Source: an uncultured Opitutia bacterium
GTDB taxonomy: Bacteria; Verrucomicrobiota; Verrucomicrobiia; Opitutales; UBA953
NCBI GenBank assembly: GCA_903895475.1
Contig: CAITUF010000331.1
Span: forward strand, 1 to 7,846
Direction: 5' to 3'
DNA length: 7,846 nt
Every line of letters begins with the position of its first letter. The first letter of the stretch is position 1. The position numbers and the translations under genes were made by a program. Below are positions 1 to 6,138 of the stretch, piece by piece. The notes under the pieces were generated by a model. The model saw nothing but the letters and a program-made list of their open reading frames with translations, was not told the origin of the DNA and did not search any database.

Positions 1-190
1 CACCATCCTTGGTCAGGACGAGGTCTTGCTCGAGGTAGTCGGCGCCCTGCGCATAAGCCAAAGCCTTAGCGGCCAGAGTATGCTCGGGGAGATAACCACT
101 GGCGCCGCGATGGGCGATAATGGTTGGCGTGGATTCGGCACCGAGCAGGACCGCGGAGGCGGTCCAGAGTATCGCGAGGGTTGCTTTCAT
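1..190 (-). CDS. glpQ: Glycerophosphodiester phosphodiesterase, periplasmic GlpQ type (partial, C-terminus off the left edge)
   Basis: Only the first 63 residues are in the window. The family hydrolyses glycerophosphodiesters, made by phospholipid deacylation, to glycerol 3-phosphate and an alcohol. The visible part starts with a short signal peptide (about residues 1-18, cleavage near LLGA/ES), so the enzyme should be periplasmic. It is followed by the diagnostic GDPD start: IIAHRGASGYLPEHT at 24-38, with catalytic-type His27 and Arg28 and metal-binding-type Glu36. Next comes DYLEQDLVLTKDG at 51-63, with metal-ligand-type Glu54 and Asp56. This stretch closely resembles E. coli GlpQ as I remember it, more than the short cytoplasmic UgpQ type. 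The ATG overlaps the stop of the upstream SGNH hydrolase gene (ATGA) and has no strong Shine-Dalgarno of its own, so translation is probably coupled. The second catalytic His and the rest of the barrel lie outside the window, so intactness cannot be judged. Confidence 0.93.
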   Translation of the reverse strand, partial: MKATLAILWTASAVLLGAESTPTIIAHRGASGYLPEHTLAAKALAYAQGADYLEQDLVLTKDG

Positions 191-942
191 TTGACGAATA
201 CCTGCAGGGCCTTGGCCTCTTCCTCGCTCAACTTACCACGGTAGGTGACGGCGAGGTCCTTGGGCTGGTAGATGGTCTTATACATAACCAGAGCGGCGAG
301 GTAAGTGCCTTTAAAATCGGGGTGCGAATTATCGGCAACGTGTAGGCGGTAGGGTTGCTTGGATTGGTAGTTGCGTTCCCACGCATCGCCGACCGGAGCG
401 ACGAGTGCATCATTGGCCTTTGCGACATTGCCATACCAGAGGCGGAGGCGGGCCTGCATCTCGGCCGGGTCCTTCCCGACGTTGGCGTTATAGTCCTTCC
501 CCTGGGTGGTCCAAGAATCGGGATGGCGGGCCCAGGTCTGGTAAAAGATAATGCGAACCTGCGGGCTCTTGACTCGAATGCGTTGGCAAAGCGTCGCCGC
601 ACTGTCGACAAAGTCGGTGCGAATGGCGGGACTGACTTCTGCGAGGGCAGGCTCTTGGCTCTGACCCTGCAGGACGACGACGTCCCACTTACCTTCATCA
701 ATCAAAGCCAGGCTCTTGGGCTGGACGGTGAGGTGTTGCTTCAAAGTTTGGCCACCTGGCGTCGCCGATTTGATCACGGGAACCTTGTAACCGGCGCTCT
801 TGACGACCTCGGCAAGGACGTCCGGTAACTTATTAACGGAAGTGTAACTGTTGCCGATAAAGAGCACCCGCTCGGGCTCACCCGCGGAGGCCGAGGCCAA
901 CGAAGCCAGCAGGAGGCCAAACAAGGCGAAGGGGCGTCTCAT
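187..942 (-). CDS. Secreted SGNH/GDSL-type hydrolase (DUF4886-like)
   Basis: 251 residues, a usual length for a single-domain SGNH hydrolase. Residues 1-20 are a signal peptide ending in SASA/GEP, so the enzyme is exported. Block I is RVLFIGNSYTSVNKLP (25-40), with Ser32 as the likely nucleophile. A Gly-rich TPGGQTL (61-67) sits at the usual block II place. VVLQGQSQEP (89-98) takes the place of the classical GxND block III, as in the DUF4886-like branch. ADNSHPDF (203-210) gives Asp204 and His207 for the rest of the catalytic triad. Such enzymes are esterases, often carbohydrate acetylesterases or lipases; the substrate cannot be told. The gene is first in a minus-strand unit and its TGA overlaps the ATG of the glpQ-like gene, so the two are probably co-translated. 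The start is favoured by the signal peptide and by a purine-rich ribosome site. An acyl-ester hydrolase ahead of a glycerophosphodiesterase would fit stepwise phospholipid breakdown, but this is inference. Confidence 0.88.
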   Translation of the reverse strand: MRRPFALFGLLLASLASASAGEPERVLFIGNSYTSVNKLPDVLAEVVKSAGYKVPVIKSATPGGQTLKQHLTVQPKSLALIDEGKWDVVVLQGQSQEPALAEVSPAIRTDFVDSAATLCQRIRVKSPQVRIIFYQTWARHPDSWTTQGKDYNANVGKDPAEMQARLRLWYGNVAKANDALVAPVGDAWERNYQSKQPYRLHVADNSHPDFKGTYLAALVMYKTIYQPKDLAVTYRGKLSEEEAKALQVFVK

Positions 943-954
943 TCCTCCAATCCT
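943..954 (-). promoter_or_regulatory. Purine-rich ribosome binding site of the SGNH hydrolase
   Basis: On the minus strand the bases before the ATG read AGGATTGGAGGA. The GGAGGA half abuts the ATG with no spacer, which is too close to work normally, while the outer AGGA lies 8 bases upstream, at ordinary spacing. Either may be used. It is the only obvious Shine-Dalgarno-like leader in the window. Confidence 0.55.
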
Positions 955-1019
955 AGGTTACCCCACGGAGAGTCAACCCCGACCCTTGCTTCCATCCAAG
1001 TTGTAACCAGCGTAATCCC
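943..1019. promoter_or_regulatory. Divergent intergenic region, presumed promoters for both flanking units
   Basis: These 77 bases separate the minus-strand SGNH/glpQ unit from the plus-strand propeller/isomerase unit, so both sets of start signals should lie here or just inside the coding ends. On the minus strand a TTGACT (plus 971-976) precedes TAGGAT (plus 950-955) with a 15-base spacer; this is shorter than the sigma-70 optimum and would put the transcript start almost on the ATG. On the plus strand I find no acceptable -35/-10 pair. I see no clear operator repeat. The call rests on gene layout more than on motifs. Confidence 0.4.
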
Positions 1020-1835
1020 ATGCGTCGCCTAACGCTCCTCCTACTCGCCACCCTGGCTGCCGCCGGCGGCCTAGCCGCCGAACCCGCCCAAGGCCCGACC
1101 CCCAAGGAGTTCGCCCGCTTCCGGGCGAACGAAGCGGTTCAAGGGGTCGCCGTCGACGGGGATTTCTTATACGTTATCGCCGACCAAGCGCTGGGTAAAT
1201 ACCGGAAGGCCGACGGCACGAAAGTCGCCGCTTGGACGGCCCCCAAGGACTCCAAGATCAAGCACCTCAACGCAGGCGTGGCACTCGAAGGTAAGCTCTA
1301 CTGCGCCCACTCCAATTTCCCGCTGAAGCCCGACGAAAGCAGCGTGGAGATCTTCGATGCGGCAACACTCCAACTGACCGGGCGGCATGTGTTCGCCAAT
1401 CCGCCGGGCTCCCTGACTTGGGCGCTACCGTATCAAGGCGGCTGGCTAACCTGCTTTGCGCACTACTCGCTTCTGAGTGATAATGCCCTCAGCCGCATCG
1501 TACAGTTTGATCAAGACTGGAAGGAATTAAAACGCTGGTCCTTCCCCGCCGAATTACTCAAACGCTTCGCACGCTCGAGTTCTTCCGGCGCCTGCCTCGT
1601 CGGCGGTGAACAGCTCTTGGTCAGCGGACACGATGCCCGTGAACTCTATGCCCTGACGCTACCAAACGAGGGCGGAGAGGCCCGCTGGGTGGCGACGTGG
1701 GGCTTCTTGAGCGCAGGCCAAGCCTTCGACGAGGACCGCGCCGCCGGCAGCAAGGAAAAGGGCTTTGTACTCTACTCGATCGAACGGAAAACCAAGGAAG
1801 TCGTCGGCGCCCGCTACCCCGCCCCCGCTCGCTGA
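1020..1835 (+). CDS. Secreted protein of probable beta-propeller type, function unknown
   Basis: 271 residues. The first 20 form a signal peptide (MRRLTLLLLATLAAAGGLAA, cleavage before EPAQ), which fixes the start. The mature part is a series of short strand-rich segments that resemble propeller blades: QGVAVDGDFLYVIADQALGKY at about 41-61, HLNAGVALEGKLYCAHSNF at 82-100, SSVEIFDAATLQLTGRH at 107-123, a Trp-rich segment at 133-149, and SGHDARELYALTLP at 202-215. Residues such as KHLNAG, YCAHSN and GHDA..LY look like those of a secreted planctomycete/verrucomicrobial family often labelled 'cycloisomerase' in databases; I recall this from memory, and that label is not a proven activity. No catalytic set can be assigned. 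The leader AACCAGCGTAATCCC before the ATG has no Shine-Dalgarno. The sugar isomerase gene follows after 47 bases on the same strand and is probably co-transcribed. Confidence 0.8.
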   Translation: MRRLTLLLLATLAAAGGLAAEPAQGPTPKEFARFRANEAVQGVAVDGDFLYVIADQALGKYRKADGTKVAAWTAPKDSKIKHLNAGVALEGKLYCAHSNFPLKPDESSVEIFDAATLQLTGRHVFANPPGSLTWALPYQGGWLTCFAHYSLLSDNALSRIVQFDQDWKELKRWSFPAELLKRFARSSSSGACLVGGEQLLVSGHDARELYALTLPNEGGEARWVATWGFLSAGQAFDEDRAAGSKEKGFVLYSIERKTKEVVGARYPAPAR

Positions 1836-1850
1836 GCCGCATGCGGCTTG
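1833..1850 (+). repeat. Palindrome and potential hairpin at the stop codon
   Basis: AGCCGCATGCGGCT (1835-1848) is a perfect 14-base palindrome beginning at the last base of the TGA stop. In RNA it could form a 5-base-pair stem with a CATG loop, lengthened by two G:U pairs. It is not followed by a T-run, so it is not a convincing intrinsic terminator; it might stabilise or attenuate the message between the two plus-strand genes, or be chance. Confidence 0.35.
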
Positions 1851-1882
1851 TCAGCCCTACCGCGCCCCGATAACTCCTAACC

Positions 1883-2737
1883 ATGTTCCCCCTCTCCGGA
1901 CTCGCCGATGAAGCGGCCGACGGTATCGACGGCCAAATCGCTGCCCACCGCGTACTAGGCTGGTCCGCCCTCGAGCTTCGCCTCCTAAACGGCAAGCAGT
2001 GCTCCAGCGCCGCGGTGACCGACGACGAGTTCGCCCGCGCGATGGACGCGATTGAGAACGCCGGGATGCGGGTGAGCGGGTTCGCCTCCGCCATCGGCAA
2101 CTGGAGCCGCCCCATCAACGGGGACTTCGCCCTCGACCTCGCTGACCTTCGCGTGCTGGTTCCACGGATGCAACGTGCACAGACGCGCTTCGTCCGCACG
2201 ATGGGCTGGATGCAAGCTGGCACCTCCGACCAAGTATGGCGTGATGAAGGCATCCGCCGCACCCGCGAGATGGCCAAGCTCGCCGCCGACGCCGACATCG
2301 TGCTCTTGCACGAGAACTGCGAAGGCTGGGGCGGCACATCGCCAGACAACGCCCGTGCTTTCATGGAATCGGTCGACCACCCGAACGTCCGGTACCTCTT
2401 CGACATCGGTAATACGGTCTCATACGGCCTCCCGACCCTGCCATTCTACGAGGCCGTGAAGCCCTTCATTGCCTACGTGCACGTCAAGGACGCCCGTCGC
2501 AACCCAGCGGGTGGAAAGAGTAATGCCTTCACCTACCCCGGACAAGGTGATGCCTTAGTTCGCGAGATCCTGGGCGACCTCTTACGCACCGGCTACACGG
2601 CCGGCGTGTCCATTGAGCCGCATGTAGCCAGCATCGTTCACTTAGGCGAAGGCACCAAGGCCTCCCCCGAGGAACGCTTCGCCTCTTATGTGAACTATGG
2701 CCGAGAACTTGAGGGTATACTGCAGTCGCTCAGGTAA
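1883..2737 (+). CDS. Sugar (phosphate) isomerase/epimerase, xylose-isomerase-like TIM barrel
   Basis: 284 residues, the usual size for the AP-endonuclease-2/xylose-isomerase-like superfamily, whose sugar members interconvert ketoses and epimers or dehydrate inosose. There is no signal peptide, so it should be cytoplasmic, unlike the other proteins here. The barrel signature is complete: SALELR at 28-33; LLHENCEGWGG at 141-151 with Glu144 as metal ligand; YLFDIGN at 171-177 with Asp174; YVHVKDA at 198-204 with His200; PGQGD at 219-223, matching the common GEGD loop; and SIEPH at 243-247 with Glu245. These acidic and His residues match the divalent-metal site of the family. The substrate is unknown; tagatose/psicose epimerase, hydroxypyruvate isomerase and inosose dehydratase relatives are all possible. 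The leader CCGATAACTCCTAACC has no Shine-Dalgarno. The stop lies 3 bases from that of the convergent concanavalin-like gene. Confidence 0.87.
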   Translation: MFPLSGLADEAADGIDGQIAAHRVLGWSALELRLLNGKQCSSAAVTDDEFARAMDAIENAGMRVSGFASAIGNWSRPINGDFALDLADLRVLVPRMQRAQTRFVRTMGWMQAGTSDQVWRDEGIRRTREMAKLAADADIVLLHENCEGWGGTSPDNARAFMESVDHPNVRYLFDIGNTVSYGLPTLPFYEAVKPFIAYVHVKDARRNPAGGKSNAFTYPGQGDALVREILGDLLRTGYTAGVSIEPHVASIVHLGEGTKASPEERFASYVNYGRELEGILQSLR

Positions 2738-2747
2738 AGCTTACTTG
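2731..2747. repeat. Small inverted repeat spanning the two convergent stop codons
   Basis: CAGGTAA (2731-2737) and TTACTTG (2741-2747) pair as a 7-base-pair stem, with one G:T mismatch/wobble, around the 3-base gap AGC. Both stop codons sit in the stem, and the repeat reads similarly on both strands. The stem is AT-rich and there is no T-run, so termination activity is doubtful. There is no other space between the genes for a terminator. Confidence 0.3.
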
Positions 2748-3520
2748 GCCGGGCTCGCAGCCCAGACCTTCAGATCATCGATGCAGCCATCCTTACCCGC
2801 TACGCCAAATTCGAAGCGCGACTTAGTGGCGTGGGCGATGCCAGAGGACTTAAGGTAGGCGACGGGGGTACCGTCCACCGTCATCCGCATTTCTTCGCCG
2901 ACCGTCTCAACGACTACGGCAATCCACTTGCCCTGCTCGAGCGCCAGCTTGACGGGAAAGGTCGCCTGACGGCCGACAAGCAGCTTGGCGACTTCGTCCT
3001 TTTTAGAGGGATCCTTCTTCAGCACATAGATGTCAGTGCGCATGTTACCATCCTTCTCGTCAATGATGACGGCCGAGAAAGTCTTGTCCTTGGGATTGAA
3101 GCGAAGCTGGGCCCGACAGATATGGCCGTAGTGGGCACCAGTATACTTACGGTCGTCGAGTTCGACATCAATCATGGTAGCGCCGTCGAAGCGAACCTTC
3201 AGTTCTACGATGCTGTCCTTGGTGGGGACATCCAGTCCGTGCACGGCAGCGTGCGCGGTGACGGCAGGCTTGCCGTCGGCGGCTGGGACATTCTTGTCGC
3301 GAGTCTGGGTGCCCTTGAGGACGCCGTCGGCAACGGTAAAGGTCGGGACGACCTTGACCCAGCGCTTGTCGGGTGCGCTCTTCCCTTCGAAGTCATCGGA
3401 GAAGAGCAGTTCACCCTTCTTCGCAATGGACTCCGCTGGAATGGCGGGGGTTGCCAGCTTAGGCACTTCGGCCGCAAAAGCGGCCAACGGAGCGAGCGCG
3501 AGAACGAGCAGGGATTTCAT
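2741..3520 (-). CDS. Secreted concanavalin-like (LamG/DUF1080-like) protein
   Basis: 259 residues. Residues 1-17 are a signal peptide ending in AFAA/EVP. The rest looks like one beta-sandwich of the concanavalin A-like type. GELLFSDDFEG (36-46) is the characteristic opening strand, followed by RWVKVVPTFTVADGVLKG (53-70), in which the 'V.DGVL.G' pattern is typical. Long alternating strands follow, with SIVELKVRFDGATMIDVELDD near 103-123 and KWIAVVVETVGEEMRMTVDG near 198-217, and the closing strand CIDDLKVW (246-253). Such folds in PVC bacteria bind or hydrolyse glycans; the related DUF1080 family includes 3-keto-disaccharide hydrolases. No glycosidase active site can be named here, so binding is as likely as catalysis. 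It is the last gene of the minus operon, 15 bases after the dehydrogenase-cytochrome gene. The leader GTTTTCCCACATCCC has no Shine-Dalgarno. Confidence 0.8.
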   Translation of the reverse strand: MKSLLVLALAPLAAFAAEVPKLATPAIPAESIAKKGELLFSDDFEGKSAPDKRWVKVVPTFTVADGVLKGTQTRDKNVPAADGKPAVTAHAAVHGLDVPTKDSIVELKVRFDGATMIDVELDDRKYTGAHYGHICRAQLRFNPKDKTFSAVIIDEKDGNMRTDIYVLKKDPSKKDEVAKLLVGRQATFPVKLALEQGKWIAVVVETVGEEMRMTVDGTPVAYLKSSGIAHATKSRFEFGVAGKDGCIDDLKVWAASPAK

Positions 3521-3535
3521 GGGATGTGGGAAAAC

Positions 3536-6121
3536 TTAGCGGCCGAGAAGCTGAAACTCCTGGATGGCCCAAGGCTGATTATTCTGGGTGTCGGCGATTG
3601 TGACCTTAACGAACTTAACGGCCGTTTCCTTTGCGAAATAGGTCTCGGAAAGGCCTGGTAGTCCGCGCGTACTGCCGAGGGCGATCCACTTCTTGCCGTC
3701 GACCGAGCCTTCCACCTTGTAGGACTTAGGCGAAGCACTGGGCCGGGAGGAATCGTCGAGACGGAGACCTGAAACGGTCTTGGCTTCCGGTAGTTCGACC
3801 TGATACCACATGCCCTTCTTCTGATTACCCTTAGTCTCCCAGCGGGTCTTCATGTCGCCATCGCACCCCTTCTGGGCGAGTTCGAGTTCATCGCTAGCGG
3901 TGACCTTCCAGTCGGCGGCAGACTTCACCACCTTGGGTAAAGCCGCCGCCAGAGACTCGACGGTCCAAGGTTGCGTCACCGTAGCGACTTCCTTGCGTAC
4001 GCGGGCGACGTCGGCGACCGAAATGATGGCACCACGATTACCAAAGGAATTACGGACATAACTAGCGACGTCTGCGATCCACTTGTCGTCGTACATCGGC
4101 ATCGGAACCATCTGGGAGTCGTAGGTCTTTCCAGCGACCGGACCAGTCAGGCCGTTAAGAAGGACGCGAATGATGGCGTCACGGTGACTGCGGACATTCG
4201 TGGAATTCGCCAAGGGCGGCGCGATAGTCATGCCGGGCTTGGGACCGTCCATAGGCATACCCTTGCCGTCGTAACCGTGGCAAGCGAAGCAGAGTTCACG
4301 ATAGATGGCCTGACCACGGACCAGCTGGTCATTTTCCTCTTTGGAGTAATCCCGACCGCCAACGGCATCGTTACCAATAAGTACCACGGCACCGAGTTCC
4401 TTCACACCCTTGGAGGTGGAGGTCATGAGGGTCTGCTGGATGAACTTGGGGCTATCGGGCCATGCCTTAACCTCGTTTGAGCCAAGAAGCTTCGCCGTCA
4501 TAAGGAGCTGCAGCACCACCGTAGCTTCCTTATCGGCGGAGAGCTTGCGGAACTCGGTAATCAGCGTCTTGTCGCCCGCCCGGACGAGGCTTTCACCGGC
4601 GCGGAGGCCCTGAGCGCGGAGACGAGCATCGGCGTCAGACAGGAAGGCGGTCACAACCTTAGCATCAAGCGCTCCGAGGCCTTCGAGGGTCCAAAGCGCA
4701 TGGATACGGCCGAGGGCGTCCTTGCCCTGCAGGGCAAGTTCCGTGAGCGCGGGGACGACCGACTTGTCAGCCTTCACAACTAGGAGCTTCTGCGCGGTGT
4801 CGCGCCACCAGCCAATCGGGCTACTGAGGTGCGCTACGAGCTGGGCCGGGGTTTCCTCAAGCATGCGCGGTTGCGGGCCAGGCTTAAAGTCATCGTGGAC
4901 GAGGCGCCAAATACGGCCATAACCGGCGATCTTATCCAGCGAGTACTGCTGGACGACCTTACGAAGGTAACTGCCTTCGCGCACCCAGTTGCCCTCCTGG
5001 ATGATGCCGCGGTACATATCGACGAGGTAGAGGCAGCCGTCGGGACCGACGGTCATATTTACGATACGGAAATTAGGATCCGAAGATCGGATGAACTCCG
5101 ACTGACCATGGGGATTTGAAATCCGTGTGATGCCATCGTCGACGGCGACCTTCGCACGACGGACCAGGCGACCAACCGGCTCGGAGATGAGCACATCGCC
5201 ACGGAAGTCCGCAGGATAGCGATCGGTACGCACGACTTCCTGTCCGCAGGAAGCGGTGAAGTGGTTCAACTTCTTATCCGGCAAGGTCCGACCAGCACCA
5301 CCTTGGTGATCAGCGAGGCCGATGAGCGGCCAGACCTGCATGAAGTCCGCGGGGAACTGGCCCTTGAGGTCGTAGGCACCATAAAGGATCGGCGTCTGAA
5401 AATGCCAGAGGCCCTTCTCGCCGCCGGCATTACTCCACCAAATCTTACCCAGATCGTCCTGCGCGAGGCCCCACTGACCACCCCCGTTCGGGATGGTTTC
5501 CTTCAGCGGTGGCTGTGCACCGTTCCAGCGCAGACGGTAGGCGTTGTAGGTCTGGTACAGGTTATTGTCCAAGGCCCAGATCAGGCCGCTCTGCTGGTGC
5601 TCAAGGTTGCCACCCTTGGGGCCGCCCTGGAACCAGAGCTGCTTGGAATCGGCCACGCCCGTCCCCTTGGTGTCGCGGTAGACAAAGATATCCTGCGTGT
5701 CGGTCTCGTTGATGAGGACGCGGTCGTCGAGCGGCAGGACCATGCGCGGCAAGATGAGCTTGTCGCGGTAGATCATGTGCTTGTCGAAACGGCCATCGCG
5801 CTGAGTGCTCTCGTGACGTGAAACGACGCTGATGGGGTCATGCTCGTTCTTGCCGTCGATCTCCTGCATGTAGGTGCGAAGCTCGGCGACATACATCCGC
5901 CCGTTCCCGTCAAAGGTAACGTTGACGGGCTCACGGACGCCGTCGCGCTCACTCAAGACGAGCTCAAGGCGATAGCCCTTGGGCAGTTGAATGGTAGCGA
6001 GCTCCTGCTCTGGGGTGAGCGCCTTGACTGCTGGCTGAGGGGTGAAGTCAGGTACGTAGGGCGGCTGGTCGGCGGCGATCGCCAGACCGCAGGCCGCCAA
6101 AAGATAGAGGGATTTATTCAT
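3536..6121 (-). CDS. PVC-type membrane-bound dehydrogenase / HEAT / cytochrome c / discoidin-like fusion protein
   Basis: 861 residues. Residues 1-17 are a signal peptide (LAACGLAIA/ADQ). About 36-410 match the Pirellula/Verrucomicrobium 'membrane-bound dehydrogenase' propeller domain, related to PQQ-type sugar dehydrogenases: LPKGYRLELVL (46-56), FDGNGRMYVAELRTY (70-84), NLEHQQSGLIWALDNNLY (172-189), NHFTASCGQEV (286-296), SEPVGRLVRRAK (313-324), GPDGCLYLVDMYRGIIQE (359-376) and GRIWRL (402-407). About 420-590 are short helical, HEAT-like repeats. A class I cytochrome c follows: VRGQAIYRELCFACHGYDGKG from 601, with heme motif CFACH at 611-615 and possible axial Met671, Met674 or Met676. The end, about 735-861, looks like an F5/8 type C (discoidin) domain, with MKTRWETKG and MWYQVELPEAKTVSGLRL as typical strands. 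The likely role is periplasmic oxidation of a carbohydrate with electrons passed to heme; substrate and cofactor are unknown. The leader GCCCCTTTCGCTTTATT lacks a Shine-Dalgarno. Confidence 0.88.
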   Translation of the reverse strand: MNKSLYLLAACGLAIAADQPPYVPDFTPQPAVKALTPEQELATIQLPKGYRLELVLSERDGVREPVNVTFDGNGRMYVAELRTYMQEIDGKNEHDPISVVSRHESTQRDGRFDKHMIYRDKLILPRMVLPLDDRVLINETDTQDIFVYRDTKGTGVADSKQLWFQGGPKGGNLEHQQSGLIWALDNNLYQTYNAYRLRWNGAQPPLKETIPNGGGQWGLAQDDLGKIWWSNAGGEKGLWHFQTPILYGAYDLKGQFPADFMQVWPLIGLADHQGGAGRTLPDKKLNHFTASCGQEVVRTDRYPADFRGDVLISEPVGRLVRRAKVAVDDGITRISNPHGQSEFIRSSDPNFRIVNMTVGPDGCLYLVDMYRGIIQEGNWVREGSYLRKVVQQYSLDKIAGYGRIWRLVHDDFKPGPQPRMLEETPAQLVAHLSSPIGWWRDTAQKLLVVKADKSVVPALTELALQGKDALGRIHALWTLEGLGALDAKVVTAFLSDADARLRAQGLRAGESLVRAGDKTLITEFRKLSADKEATVVLQLLMTAKLLGSNEVKAWPDSPKFIQQTLMTSTSKGVKELGAVVLIGNDAVGGRDYSKEENDQLVRGQAIYRELCFACHGYDGKGMPMDGPKPGMTIAPPLANSTNVRSHRDAIIRVLLNGLTGPVAGKTYDSQMVPMPMYDDKWIADVASYVRNSFGNRGAIISVADVARVRKEVATVTQPWTVESLAAALPKVVKSAADWKVTASDELELAQKGCDGDMKTRWETKGNQKKGMWYQVELPEAKTVSGLRLDDSSRPSASPKSYKVEGSVDGKKWIALGSTRGLPGLSETYFAKETAVKFVKVTIADTQNNQPWAIQEFQLLGR

Positions 6122-6138
6122 AATAAAGCGAAAGGGGC

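Noticed and set aside
986..1017. Plus-strand promoter from TTGCTT (986-991) and GTAATC (1012-1017)
   Set aside because: The 20-base spacer and poor -10 match make it unconvincing.
1621..2406. A 261-codon minus-strand open frame across the propeller and isomerase genes
   Set aside because: It is Arg/Ser-rich low-complexity translation typical of an antisense shadow, and both plus-strand genes are well supported.
2751..2763. Hairpin GGGCT-CGC-AGCCC just past the isomerase stop as an intrinsic terminator
   Set aside because: The stem is only 5 base pairs, no T-run follows on the plus strand, and the bases encode the end of the opposite gene; too weak to annotate.
2831..3661. A 276-codon plus-strand open frame opposite the concanavalin-like gene
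   Set aside because: It runs antisense to a gene with a signal peptide and coherent fold, crosses into the next gene's end, and shows no recognisable domain; it is a by-product of codon bias.
5261..5821. A 186-codon plus-strand open frame inside the dehydrogenase gene
   Set aside because: It is antisense to conserved propeller motifs and has no recognisable protein features.
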